From Ruminococcus sp. (GTDB taxonomy: Bacteria > Bacillota > Clostridia > Oscillospirales > Acutalibacteraceae), in contig JAFUOM010000106.1 in NCBI GenBank assembly GCA_017481885.1, positions 1 to 34,424 on the forward strand: a stretch of 34,424 nucleotides of DNA. Direction: 5' to 3'. The notes beneath the pieces were generated by a model that saw only the letters and a list, made by a program, of their open reading frames with translations, was not told where the DNA came from and ran no database searches. This document shows positions 25,425-33,098 of the stretch, piece after piece. Every line of letters starts with the position of its first letter. The stretch's first letter is position 1. A program made the position numbers and the translations under genes.

Positions 25425-25517
25425 AAAGGGGCGTCTCGCTAGGTGAGATGCCCCTTTAACTAAACTATAATTTACCGAAAACCAAAAGGGGCATCTCAAT
25501 ATGAGATAGCCCCTTTT
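25425..25517 (-). repeat. Dispersed intergenic element, copy 4 (two hairpins around an inverted AT box)
   Basis: Two terminator-like hairpins, 25425-25457 (AAAGGGGCGTCTCGC stem) and 25484-25517 (AAAAGGGGC stem with one bulge), flank CTAAACTATAATTTACC (25460-25476). That box is the reverse complement of GGTAAATTATAGTTTAG, the box in copies 1 and 2. The element lies between convergent genes and probably terminates transcription from both sides. Confidence 0.7.
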
Positions 25518-25527
25518 AGTTATAAAT

Positions 25528-27138
25528 TTATCCAAGTGAGTCTTTTTTATTTGTAACAACAGTTGCGTTGTAGCAATCAAACTTAGCTTCAATATTTCTA
25601 GGCAGTGTTTTCTTAGTTAATAAGCTCACGATTGGAACAAGGATAAGTCCGCCTACCATAGCAAAGACACCCGAGTAAAGTGAGTTTTTGAACACAAAGC
25701 CTAAGATACCGCCGTCAAGTGTAATAAAGCCTACTCCGATGCAAAGCTGAACGATTTCCAATCCTGTACCAAAGATAAAGCTTGCGATTACAGCGGCTTT
25801 TGTAGTCTTTTTCCAGTACAGACCGTAGAGGAAAGGAGCCAAGAAAGCACCTGCTAAAGCACCCCATGACACACCCATCATTTGAGCAATGAACACTGAA
25901 TCTTTCCAGATGGAGTCTTTAAGAATAGCGATAACAGCAGAAATAGCGATGAAGAATACGATGAAGATTCTCATAATAAGAACACTCTTTTTGTCATCAA
26001 TCTTCTTTTTCTTGCCGATAGCAGGCTTAACAACATCGAGAGTAAGAGTTGAAGCAGATGTTAAAACAAGGGAAGATAGAGTTGACATTGAAGCGGCAAG
26101 TACCAGTACAACAATGAGTGCTACGATAACAGGAGCAAGGTCAGACAGCATTGTCGGGATAACCTTGTCAAACATAACAGCACCGCTTTCTGATATGTAA
26201 CCGGCATTAGTCATTTCTTCAGCATAAAGCTTGCCAAAACCACCCAAGAAGTAGCAACCGCCTGCAACGATGATAGCGAAAAGTGTTGATATGATTGTAC
26301 CCTTTTTGATAGAATCCTCGTTTTTGATTGAGTAGAACTTTCCAACCATTTGTGGAAGACCCCAAGTGCCAAGGGATGTGAGCATTATAACAAAGAAAAG
26401 AAATACAGGGTCAGGTCCGAACATAGATGTGAACTCTGGACCTGCTTCAACTTCAAGAGCTTTAACAGCAGCGTTGAAACCGCCGTTTTGCTGTAAAACA
26501 GAAAGGATAACAGCAACGATACCAATAAGCATAATGATACCCTGAATAAAGTCGTTGATAGCAGTAGCCATATATCCGCCAAAGATTACGTAAACACCTG
26601 TAAGCACAGCCATAATAACAACTACAGCCCAGTAAGGAACAGAAAAAACGTTGTTAAAAAGGGAAGACAAACCGTTGTAAAGTGAAGCTGTATACGGAAT
26701 GAGGAACACAAACACGATAAACGAAGCGATAACCTTTAACTTGCTTGAGTCGTATCTTTTCTCAAAAAAGTCAGGCATAGTTTTTGAATTTAAGTGTTGA
26801 GTCATAACTCTTGTTCTTCTGCCAAGCACTACCCACGCAAGCAGTGAGCCGATAAAAGCGTTTCCAAGACCAATCCAGGTGGAAGCAAGACCGAAGTTCC
26901 AGCCGAACTGACCTGCATAACCAACGAAAATAACAGCCGAGAAGTACGAAGTACCAAAGGCAAAAGCAGTAAGCCATGGACCTACTGTACGACCACCAAG
27001 CACAAAAGAGTTAACATCGGTAGCGTGTTTTCTACAGGCAAAACCAACGCCTATCATAAGTGCAAAGAAACACAAAAGCATCGGAAGTGCAATCCATATT
27101 GTGGTTGGGTTTGGTTGAGCGACGGATAGATTTTGCAT
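25528..27138 (-). CDS. Sodium:solute symporter (SSS family), substrate unknown
   Basis: A 536-residue membrane protein with about 13 hydrophobic segments in the PutP-like layout. Typical segments include FVLGGRTVGPWLTAFAFGTSYFSAVIFVGYAG near the N-terminus and LAASMSTLSSLVLTSASTLTLD in the middle, which contains conserved Ser/Thr for Na+ binding in the family. It should import an organic solute with Na+. It diverges from the CoA ligase-iorAB operon, and its promoter shares an operator-like motif with those operons, so an aryl acid such as phenylacetate is a reasonable guess; proline or another substrate is possible. The ribosome site before ATG is weak (AAAGCTGG). Confidence 0.88.
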   Translation of the reverse strand: MQNLSVAQPNPTTIWIALPMLLCFFALMIGVGFACRKHATDVNSFVLGGRTVGPWLTAFAFGTSYFSAVIFVGYAGQFGWNFGLASTWIGLGNAFIGSLLAWVVLGRRTRVMTQHLNSKTMPDFFEKRYDSSKLKVIASFIVFVFLIPYTASLYNGLSSLFNNVFSVPYWAVVVIMAVLTGVYVIFGGYMATAINDFIQGIIMLIGIVAVILSVLQQNGGFNAAVKALEVEAGPEFTSMFGPDPVFLFFVIMLTSLGTWGLPQMVGKFYSIKNEDSIKKGTIISTLFAIIVAGGCYFLGGFGKLYAEEMTNAGYISESGAVMFDKVIPTMLSDLAPVIVALIVVLVLAASMSTLSSLVLTSASTLTLDVVKPAIGKKKKIDDKKSVLIMRIFIVFFIAISAVIAILKDSIWKDSVFIAQMMGVSWGALAGAFLAPFLYGLYWKKTTKAAVIASFIFGTGLEIVQLCIGVGFITLDGGILGFVFKNSLYSGVFAMVGGLILVPIVSLLTKKTLPRNIEAKFDCYNATVVTNKKDSLG

Positions 27139-27159
27139 AAATAAACCAGCTTTCTTTAG

Positions 27160-27201
27160 CGATTTAAAGTTGTGATACTTTAACTTGTTAAATACTTTAA
27201 C
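27160..27201. promoter_or_regulatory. Repeats in the symporter leader
   Basis: Two direct copies of ATACTTTAAC (27175-27184 and 27192-27201) lie 17 bp apart, and CGATTTAAAGTT at 27160-27171 is close to the C-NN-TTTAAA-NN-G motif of the nearby promoters. They fall around and just after the symporter transcription start and may be auxiliary regulator sites. Confidence 0.35.
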
Positions 27202-27222
27202 GCTTTAAAGCGAATTTGTCAA
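27194..27222 (-). promoter_or_regulatory. Symporter promoter with embedded palindrome
   Basis: TTGACA (27222-27217), a 17-bp spacer and TAAAGT (27199-27194) on the - strand. The spacer holds the perfect 12-bp palindrome CGCTTTAAAGCG (27201-27212), a likely operator for a repressor or activator. The same position in two other promoters of this locus carries a related 12-mer. Confidence 0.65.
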
Positions 27223-27270
27223 TAGAAAATTGTAATTTCCTGAAATATTTTTTAAATATGATAATAACTG

Positions 27271-27299
27271 TTGACTTTGACGCTTTAAAATGTTAAAAT
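27271..27299 (+). promoter_or_regulatory. CoA ligase-iorAB promoter with embedded operator-like site
   Basis: TTGACT (27271-27276), a 17-bp spacer and TAAAAT (27294-27299). The spacer contains CGCTTTAAAATG (27281-27292), matching the symporter palindrome at 9 of 12 leading positions and lying at exactly the same place in the spacer. Confidence 0.65.
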
Positions 27300-27331
27300 G
27301 TTAATAATTTTTATAAAGAGGTTTTTATGTT

Positions 27332-28969
27332 ATGACAATTGTACATTTACTGGAAAGAAACGCTAAAGAATTCCCACAGGATATAGCTTTGGTTGAAATC
27401 AACCCTGAACAGCCCGAAACACGACGACTCACATGGAACGAGTACGAGCTTGTTGAACCTACTCACCGTGTTCCGCATTATCGCCGTGAAATCACTTGGG
27501 AGGTTTTCAACGAAAAAGCTAACCGTTGTGCGAATATGCTCAAACACAACGGTATCGGCAAGGGCAAAAAGGTCGCTATCCTTCTGATGAACAGCCTTAT
27601 GTGGCTTCCTATTTATTTTGGTATTTTAAAGACAGGTGCACTGGCTGTACCGCTTAATTTCAGATATTCACCAGACGAAATCGACTACTGTCTTGATTTA
27701 GCTGAGGCTGATGTGCTGATTTTCGGACCTGAGTTTATCGGTCGAGTTGAGCGTATCGCTAACAAGGTTTCTAAAAAATGCACTCTTATTTACTACGGTG
27801 GCGGTTGCCCTGCATTTGCTGAGGATTACCGTGACCTCGTATCTGAGCATTCCGGCAACTTCCCTGAGTGTGAACTCGAAGAATCTGACGATGCCGCAAT
27901 TTACTTCTCATCAGGTACAACCGGCTTTCCAAAAGCTATTTTACATAACCACGAAAGCTTAATTCACTCTTGCAGAGTTGAGCAAAAACACCACAGCCAG
28001 TCTAAAGACGACTGTTTCTTGTGCATCCCACCGCTTTACCACACAGGTGCAAAAATGCACTGGTTCGGAAGTTTGCTCACTGGTTCAAAGGCTGTTATCT
28101 TAAAGGGTACTCAGGCTAAGAACATTTTAGAAGCTGCAAGCTCTGAAAAATGTACAATCGTATGGCTTTTAGTTCCTTGGGCACAGGATATTTTAAACGC
28201 TTTAGATAGAGGCGAAGTAAACCTCAGCGATTACGACCTTTCTAACTGGAGACTGATGCACATCGGTGCTCAGCCTGTTCCACAGAGCCTTATCAAGCGT
28301 TGGCTTGAGTATTTCCCAGAGCATCAGTACGATACAAACTACGGTCTGTCCGAGTCAATCGGTCCTGGTGCAGTTCACTTAGGTGTAGAAAATGTCCGCA
28401 AAGTTGGTGCAATCGGTGTCCCTGGTTACGGCTGGGAAGTTAAGATTGTTGACCCTGAGGGCGTTGAAGTTAAACAGGGCGATGTTGGCGAGCTTTGCTT
28501 AAAAGGACCTGGCGTAATGACCTGCTACTATCGTGACGAAGAAGCTACAAAAGCTACTTTAAAAGACGGCTGGCTCTATTCAGGCGATATGGCTATGCAG
28601 GATGATGAAGGCTTTATCTATCTTGTTGACCGTAAAAAGGACGTTATCATCACAGGCGGCGAGAACCTCTATCCTGTACAGATTGAAAACTTCCTTGCGG
28701 CTCATAGTAAAATAAAGGACGTTGCAGTAATAGGTCTTCCTGATGCACGATTGGGAGAAATCGCAACAGCTATCATCGAAATCAAACAGGATATGACCTG
28801 TACAGAAGAAGAAATCAACGAGTTCTGTCTTGATTTACCACGTTACAAGCGTCCACGTCGCATTATCTTTGCCGATGTACCTCGTAACCCAACAGGTAAA
28901 ATCGAAAAGCCGAAGCTCAGAAAAATCTACGGCGGCGAGGGTCTTGTTGACTCACAGAACAAGTCTTAA
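27332..28969 (+). CDS. AMP-forming acyl-CoA ligase
   Basis: A 545-residue enzyme of the ANL superfamily that joins a carboxylic acid to CoA using ATP. The phosphate-binding loop is YFSSGTTGFPKA (residues 191-202). The hinge and adenylate-binding motifs are YSGDMAMQDDEGFIYLVDRKKD, and the C-terminal catalytic Lys lies in PTGKIEKPKLRK. A stretch of about 20 residues near the N-terminus (around 36-55, YELVEPTHRVPHYRR) is longer than in many relatives. It heads the operon with iorA and iorB, so an aryl or branched acid is a likely substrate; fatty acids cannot be excluded. AAAGAGG lies 10 nt before ATG. Confidence 0.9.
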   Translation: MTIVHLLERNAKEFPQDIALVEINPEQPETRRLTWNEYELVEPTHRVPHYRREITWEVFNEKANRCANMLKHNGIGKGKKVAILLMNSLMWLPIYFGILKTGALAVPLNFRYSPDEIDYCLDLAEADVLIFGPEFIGRVERIANKVSKKCTLIYYGGGCPAFAEDYRDLVSEHSGNFPECELEESDDAAIYFSSGTTGFPKAILHNHESLIHSCRVEQKHHSQSKDDCFLCIPPLYHTGAKMHWFGSLLTGSKAVILKGTQAKNILEAASSEKCTIVWLLVPWAQDILNALDRGEVNLSDYDLSNWRLMHIGAQPVPQSLIKRWLEYFPEHQYDTNYGLSESIGPGAVHLGVENVRKVGAIGVPGYGWEVKIVDPEGVEVKQGDVGELCLKGPGVMTCYYRDEEATKATLKDGWLYSGDMAMQDDEGFIYLVDRKKDVIITGGENLYPVQIENFLAAHSKIKDVAVIGLPDARLGEIATAIIEIKQDMTCTEEEINEFCLDLPRYKRPRRIIFADVPRNPTGKIEKPKLRKIYGGEGLVDSQNKS

Positions 28970-29010
28970 TATAATAGTAATAATCGCTTATATTGAAAGG
29001 GTTTTATGAT

Positions 29011-30735
29011 ATGAAGAAATTATTGATTGGTAACCAGGCTGTAGCCTGCGGTTTACACGATGGCGGTTTAGGTGTAGTTTCCAGCTACCCTGGCACACCA
29101 TCAACTGAAATTACAGAATTCTTATCCAAGTACGATGACATCCACTCAGAGTGGGCACCTAACGAAAAGGTAGCCTGCGAGGTTGCTTTCGGTGCATCTT
29201 TAGCCGGTGCACGTTCAGCTTGTGCAATGAAGCACGTTGGTTTGAACGTAGCTGCTGACCCACTTTTCACACTTTCATACACAGGTGTTAACGGTGGTAT
29301 GGTTATCTGCGTTGCTGACGACCCTGCTATGTATAGTTCACAGAACGAGCAGGATTCACGTCATTACGCTATCGCTTCAAAGGTTCCTATGCTCGAGCCT
29401 GCTGATTCACAGGAAGCATACACATTTGCAAAGTCAGCTTTCGAGCTTTCAGAAAAGTACGACACTCCTGTACTTTTAAGAATGTGCACACGTATTGCTC
29501 ACAGCCAGTCTATCGTTGAGTTCTCAGAGAAAATCGAAGCTAAGCTCAAAGATTACGAAAAGACTCCTGCAAAATACATTATGATGCCTGGCAACGCTAT
29601 CAAGCGTCATCCTTTCGTTGAAGAAAGAACTCAGAAACTCACTGACCTTGCTGAAAACTGTATGTACAACACAGTTGAGTATAACTCTGACGAAATCGGT
29701 ATCATCACATCTGGTTGTTCATATCTTTACGTTAAAGAGGTAATGGGTGACAAGGCGTCTATCCTTAAAATCGGTATGCCAAACCCACTTCCTGTTGAAA
29801 CTATCAAGGATTTTGCATCTAAAGTTAAGAAGCTCTACGTTATTGAAGAGCTCGACCCAATTATCGAAAACCACGTAAAATCACTCGGTATCGACGTTGT
29901 TGGCAAAGAGAAGTTCTCTATCTTAGGCGAGTTCTCACAGCAGACAATCGCCAAGGCTTTCGATATGGACGACAAGTGCGGTGTTAGTGCTGACTCTGCT
30001 ATTCCAATGCGTCCGCCAATGATGTGTGCAGGTTGCCCACACAGAGGTATGTTCTACACACTTTCTAAAAATAAAATCACAGTTCACGGTGACATTGGTT
30101 GCTACACACTTGGTGCAGTAGCTCCTCTTAACGCACTTGACTCAACTCTTTGTATGGGTGCTTCAATCTCAGGCTTACACGGCTACAATGCTGCTCGTGG
30201 TGAAGAAGCTGAGAAGAAGTCAGTCGCTGTTATCGGCGACTCAACATTTATGCACTCTGGTATGACAGGTTTAGTTAACGTTGCATATAACGCTACAAAC
30301 TCAACAGTTATCATCCTTGACAACTCAATTACAGGTATGACAGGTCACCAGCAGAACCCAACAACCGGTTATAACATCAAGGGTGAAGTAGCGGCTAAAG
30401 TTGACCTCGAAGCACTTTGTAAAGCTCTTGGCATCAACCGTGTAAGAGTTGTTGACCCTTATGACTTAAAAGCTTGCGAAACAGCAGTAAAAGAAGAACT
30501 CGCAGTTTCAGAGCCATCAGTTATTATTTCACGTCGTCCTTGCGTACTCTTAAAGTCAGTAAAAGCACAGCCATCATTAAACGTAGATGCAGACAAGTGT
30601 AAGTCTTGCAAGCGTTGTATGGGTCTTGGCTGTCCAGCTATCAGTATGAAAGACGGCAAAGCTAAAATCGACAACACATTGTGCGTAGGCTGTGGCGTAT
30701 GTAAACAGCTTTGTGCATTCGATGCTATCGTATAA
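29011..30735 (+). CDS. iorA: Indolepyruvate:ferredoxin oxidoreductase, alpha subunit
   Basis: A 574-residue subunit that binds thiamine diphosphate and two 4Fe-4S clusters. With IorB it interconverts arylpyruvates and aryl-acetyl-CoA plus CO2 and reduced ferredoxin. Visible are SSYPGTPSTEI near residue 24, the CPHRG motif (342-346), the thiamine diphosphate region GDIGCYTLG (360-368) to GDSTFMHSGMTG (409-420), and the ferredoxin cysteines C530/533/536/541 and C558/561/564/568. Length is normal for IorA. ATG at 29011 has AAAGGG 9 nt upstream, better than TTG 28993. The neighbouring CoA ligases and the Phe T-box suggest it runs in the reductive carboxylation direction here. Confidence 0.95.
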   Translation: MKKLLIGNQAVACGLHDGGLGVVSSYPGTPSTEITEFLSKYDDIHSEWAPNEKVACEVAFGASLAGARSACAMKHVGLNVAADPLFTLSYTGVNGGMVICVADDPAMYSSQNEQDSRHYAIASKVPMLEPADSQEAYTFAKSAFELSEKYDTPVLLRMCTRIAHSQSIVEFSEKIEAKLKDYEKTPAKYIMMPGNAIKRHPFVEERTQKLTDLAENCMYNTVEYNSDEIGIITSGCSYLYVKEVMGDKASILKIGMPNPLPVETIKDFASKVKKLYVIEELDPIIENHVKSLGIDVVGKEKFSILGEFSQQTIAKAFDMDDKCGVSADSAIPMRPPMMCAGCPHRGMFYTLSKNKITVHGDIGCYTLGAVAPLNALDSTLCMGASISGLHGYNAARGEEAEKKSVAVIGDSTFMHSGMTGLVNVAYNATNSTVIILDNSITGMTGHQQNPTTGYNIKGEVAAKVDLEALCKALGINRVRVVDPYDLKACETAVKEELAVSEPSVIISRRPCVLLKSVKAQPSLNVDADKCKSCKRCMGLGCPAISMKDGKAKIDNTLCVGCGVCKQLCAFDAIV

Positions 30736-30747
30736 GGAGGAGTAAAA

Positions 30748-31320
30748 ATGGAAACTAAAAGTATTATGATAGTTGGTGTTGGCGGACAGGGAAGTCTGCT
30801 TGCATCAAAACTCTTGGGTAGACTCCTCATGGACGAAGGCTACGACGTAAAAGTATCAGAAGTTCACGGAATGAGCCAGCGTGGCGGTTCTGTTGTTACA
30901 TATGTAAGATTTGGCGATAAGGTTTACTCACCAATCATCACTGAGGGTGAAGCTGACATTATCATTTCATTTGAAAAGTTAGAAGCAGCACGCTACGCAA
31001 AGTTCCTCAAAAAAGACGGTCTTATCGTTGTTAACACACAGCAGATTGACCCAATGCCTGTAATTATTGGTGCGGCTACATATCCTGAAGATGTTCTCAC
31101 TGAGCTCACAGACAAAGGCTTAGCGATTGAAGCTATGGATGCATTGTCACTTGCAATTGAAGCTGGTTCACCAAAGGCAGTTAACATCGTGCTTATGGGC
31201 AGAGCTGCAAAGCAGTTTGACATCCCATACGAACGTTGGATTAAGGCTATCGAGAACACAGTAGCAGAGCGTTTTGTTGAGATGAACAAAAAGGCTTTTG
31301 ACTTGGGATATAATTATTAA
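30748..31320 (+). CDS. iorB: Indolepyruvate:ferredoxin oxidoreductase, beta subunit
   Basis: A 190-residue partner of IorA, of the gamma-domain type of 2-oxoacid oxidoreductases, which helps form the CoA site. The start KSIMIVGVGGQGSLLASKLLG and the EVHGMSQRGGSVVTYVRFG segment are characteristic. Length is normal (about 190-200). It starts 12 bp after iorA with AAGGAGGAG before ATG, so the two subunits are made together. No terminator hairpin is evident right after it, and the next transcription unit has its own promoter at 31357. Confidence 0.95.
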   Translation: METKSIMIVGVGGQGSLLASKLLGRLLMDEGYDVKVSEVHGMSQRGGSVVTYVRFGDKVYSPIITEGEADIIISFEKLEAARYAKFLKKDGLIVVNTQQIDPMPVIIGAATYPEDVLTELTDKGLAIEAMDALSLAIEAGSPKAVNIVLMGRAAKQFDIPYERWIKAIENTVAERFVEMNKKAFDLGYNY

Positions 31321-31356
31321 TTGCATAATTTATTACCAAAAATTGCGAAAAATCTA

Positions 31357-31385
31357 TTGACTATCACAATTTAAAGTGATAAAAT
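31357..31385 (+). promoter_or_regulatory. paaK operon promoter with embedded dyad
   Basis: TTGACT (31357-31362), a 17-bp spacer and TAAAAT (31380-31385). The spacer contains CAATTTAAAGTG (31367-31378), a near-palindrome, placed exactly as the operator-like sites of the two divergent promoters at 27194-27299. A wider inverted repeat TATCAC...GTGATA surrounds it. Confidence 0.65.
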
Positions 31386-31720
31386 ACTAAACAACAAAGA
31401 CGTTTGAACGGAAATTAGTACCCGAAAATATCATTTCAGAGAGCTGCGGCTGGTGTGATGCAGTAATGTAAAGTCGGTGAATTCATTCCGTGAGTTGTTG
31501 GCTGAAGGTAAAGTGAGCAAAACAATCCATTAAAAATCTGATTTGGATATACTTATTCACTCTAGGCTGTGTAGGTCAAACGGGTTCGACCGTTATATCG
31601 ACAAGGGTGTGTTTGCACTCGGAGGCTGTTGTCGCGAGATAACAGTAAATAGAGGTGGTACCACGGGATTTTTCTCGTCCTCTGTATTCCGAACGGATGC
31701 AGAGGACGTTTTTGTTTTTT
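31386..31720 (+). ncRNA. T-box leader (riboswitch), specifier UUC, phenylalanine
   Basis: A tRNA-sensing leader that lets transcription continue when tRNA-Phe is uncharged. Stem I base: CAACAA (31392-31397) pairs with TTGTTG (31495-31500). GGAA...AGTA (31410-31420) faces GAA-TTC-A-TTCC (31479-31489), which places the specifier TTC at 31482-31484. The apical AGAGAG and CTGCGGCTGGTGTGATGCAG (from 31438) are typical. The T-box AGGTGGTACCACGG (31653-31666) carries UGGU, complementary to a tRNA 3' ACCA with discriminator A, as in tRNA-Phe. The antiterminator forms from AGAGG and CCTCT. Confidence 0.9.
31677..31720 (+). terminator. Conditional terminator of the T-box leader
   Basis: GTCCTCTG (31677-31684) pairs with CAGAGGAC (31700-31707), with an inner TCCG/CGGA extension, followed by GTTTTTGTTTTTT. 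The 5' arm is also part of the antiterminator, as expected for T-box control. Confidence 0.88.
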
Positions 31721-31774
31721 CTGCAATCCTAAACCACTTATACTTTTAGCAAAATTGCAGAAAGGACGATAACA

Positions 31775-33082
31775 ATGCAGAATTATTATCAAAAAGAAAT
31801 TGAAACAATGCCTGTTGAAGAAATGAAAAAGCTTCAATCCGAAAAGCTCGTTAAACAGGTGAAGCACGTGTATGAGAATGTTCCTTACTACCGTGATTTA
31901 ATGGACAAGAAAGGCGTTACTCCTGACGATATTAAGGGTATCGAGGATTTACACAAGCTTCCGTTTTTAACAAAGGCAGATTTAAGAGACGCTTATCCAT
32001 ACGGACTTTTAGCAAAGCCACTCTCTGAGTGTGTTCGTATCCAGTCAACATCAGGTACAACAGGCAGACGTGTTGTAGCTTTTTATACACAGAACGACGT
32101 TGATTTGTGGGAAGACTGCTGTGCAAGAGCTATTGTTGCCGCTGGTGGTACAAACGAAGACGTTTGTCAGGTAGCATACGGCTACGGTCTTTTCACAGGT
32201 GGCCCTGGTCTTAATGGCGGTTCGCACAAGGTTGGTTGTCTTACACTTCCAATGTCATCAGGTAACACCGAGCGTCAGATTCAGTTTATGACTGATTTAA
32301 GTGCCACAATTCTTTGTTGTACACCATCATATGCCGCTTATATCGGCGAAACTTTACAGGAAAAGGGCTTAGGTCCTGACGATATTCCACTCAAAGCAGG
32401 TATCTTCGGTGCTGAACCTTGGACAGAAGAGATGCGTCGTGGTATCGAGAAAACTCTCGGCATCAAGGCTTACGACATCTATGGTCTTACAGAAACATCA
32501 GGTCCTGGCGTAGCGTTTGAATGTTCTGAGCAGACAGGTATGCACATCAACGAAGACCACTTCCTTGCAGAAATCATCGACCCTGACACAGGCGTAGTTC
32601 TCCCGGAAGGTAGCAAGGGTGAGCTTGTGTTCACATCTCTTGACAAAGAAGCATTCCCACTGCTACGTTACCGTACACGTGACATCTGTGTGCTTTCTAG
32701 AAAGAAGTGCTCATGCGGACGTACACTCATCAAAATGGCTAAGCCAATGGGCAGAAGCGACGATATGATGATTATCCGTGGCGTAAACGTATTCCCAAGT
32801 CAGATTGAAACAGTTCTCTTAAACGAAGGCTATCAGCCAAACTACCAGATTGTTGTTGACCGTAAGGGCAACACAGATACATTCGATGTTAATGTTGAGA
32901 TGAACGCTGACCAGTTCACAGATACAGTAAGTGGCGTTACAGTTAAGGAAAAAGCTCTTGCTAACGCAATGAAAACAATGCTCGGCATTAACCCAACCGT
33001 ACACTTGGTAGCTCCAAAGTCAATTGTCCGCAGCGAGGGCAAGGCTGTTCGAGTTATCGACAAGCGTAAGTTACACGATTAA
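31775..33082 (+). CDS. paaK: Phenylacetate-CoA ligase
   Basis: A 435-residue cytosolic enzyme that converts phenylacetate, ATP and CoA to phenylacetyl-CoA. The family layout is clear: KHVYENVPYYRDLMD near residue 30, P-loop STSGTTGRR (residues 91-99), the AEPWTEEMRRGIE and YDIYGLTETSGPG segments, and the C-terminal GRSDDMMIIRGVNVFPSQIE motif. Length is typical (about 430). AAAGGA precedes ATG. It lies behind a phenylalanine T-box and next to iorAB and is followed by an ACT protein, which points to phenylalanine synthesis from phenylacetate rather than degradation; no ring-oxidation genes are present in the window. Related aryl acids may also be used. Confidence 0.95.
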   Translation: MQNYYQKEIETMPVEEMKKLQSEKLVKQVKHVYENVPYYRDLMDKKGVTPDDIKGIEDLHKLPFLTKADLRDAYPYGLLAKPLSECVRIQSTSGTTGRRVVAFYTQNDVDLWEDCCARAIVAAGGTNEDVCQVAYGYGLFTGGPGLNGGSHKVGCLTLPMSSGNTERQIQFMTDLSATILCCTPSYAAYIGETLQEKGLGPDDIPLKAGIFGAEPWTEEMRRGIEKTLGIKAYDIYGLTETSGPGVAFECSEQTGMHINEDHFLAEIIDPDTGVVLPEGSKGELVFTSLDKEAFPLLRYRTRDICVLSRKKCSCGRTLIKMAKPMGRSDDMMIIRGVNVFPSQIETVLLNEGYQPNYQIVVDRKGNTDTFDVNVEMNADQFTDTVSGVTVKEKALANAMKTMLGINPTVHLVAPKSIVRSEGKAVRVIDKRKLHD

Positions 33083-33098
33083 GAAAGGGGAAATAAAA

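Noticed and set aside
25425-25517. Possible CRISPR repeats because of similar GGGG hairpins close together
   Set aside because: Only two non-identical units, oriented around an inverted box, no spacers and no cas genes.
31479-31489. Other possible T-box specifiers (ATT for Ile, TCA for Ser, or CGT near the GAG)
   Set aside because: Only TTC keeps the GAA-NNN-A-stem geometry opposite AGTA with TTCC pairing to GGAA, and it also fits the discriminator base and the gene function.
31543-31867. Small open frames on both strands within the paaK leader
   Set aside because: They overlap the T-box, antiterminator and terminator, lack ribosome binding sites and have no recognisable protein features; the RNA structure explains this stretch.
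31775-33082. paaK as part of aerobic phenylacetate degradation
   Set aside because: No ring-epoxidase or beta-oxidation genes of that pathway are in the window, the neighbours are ferredoxin-dependent, and the T-box implies a biosynthetic role.
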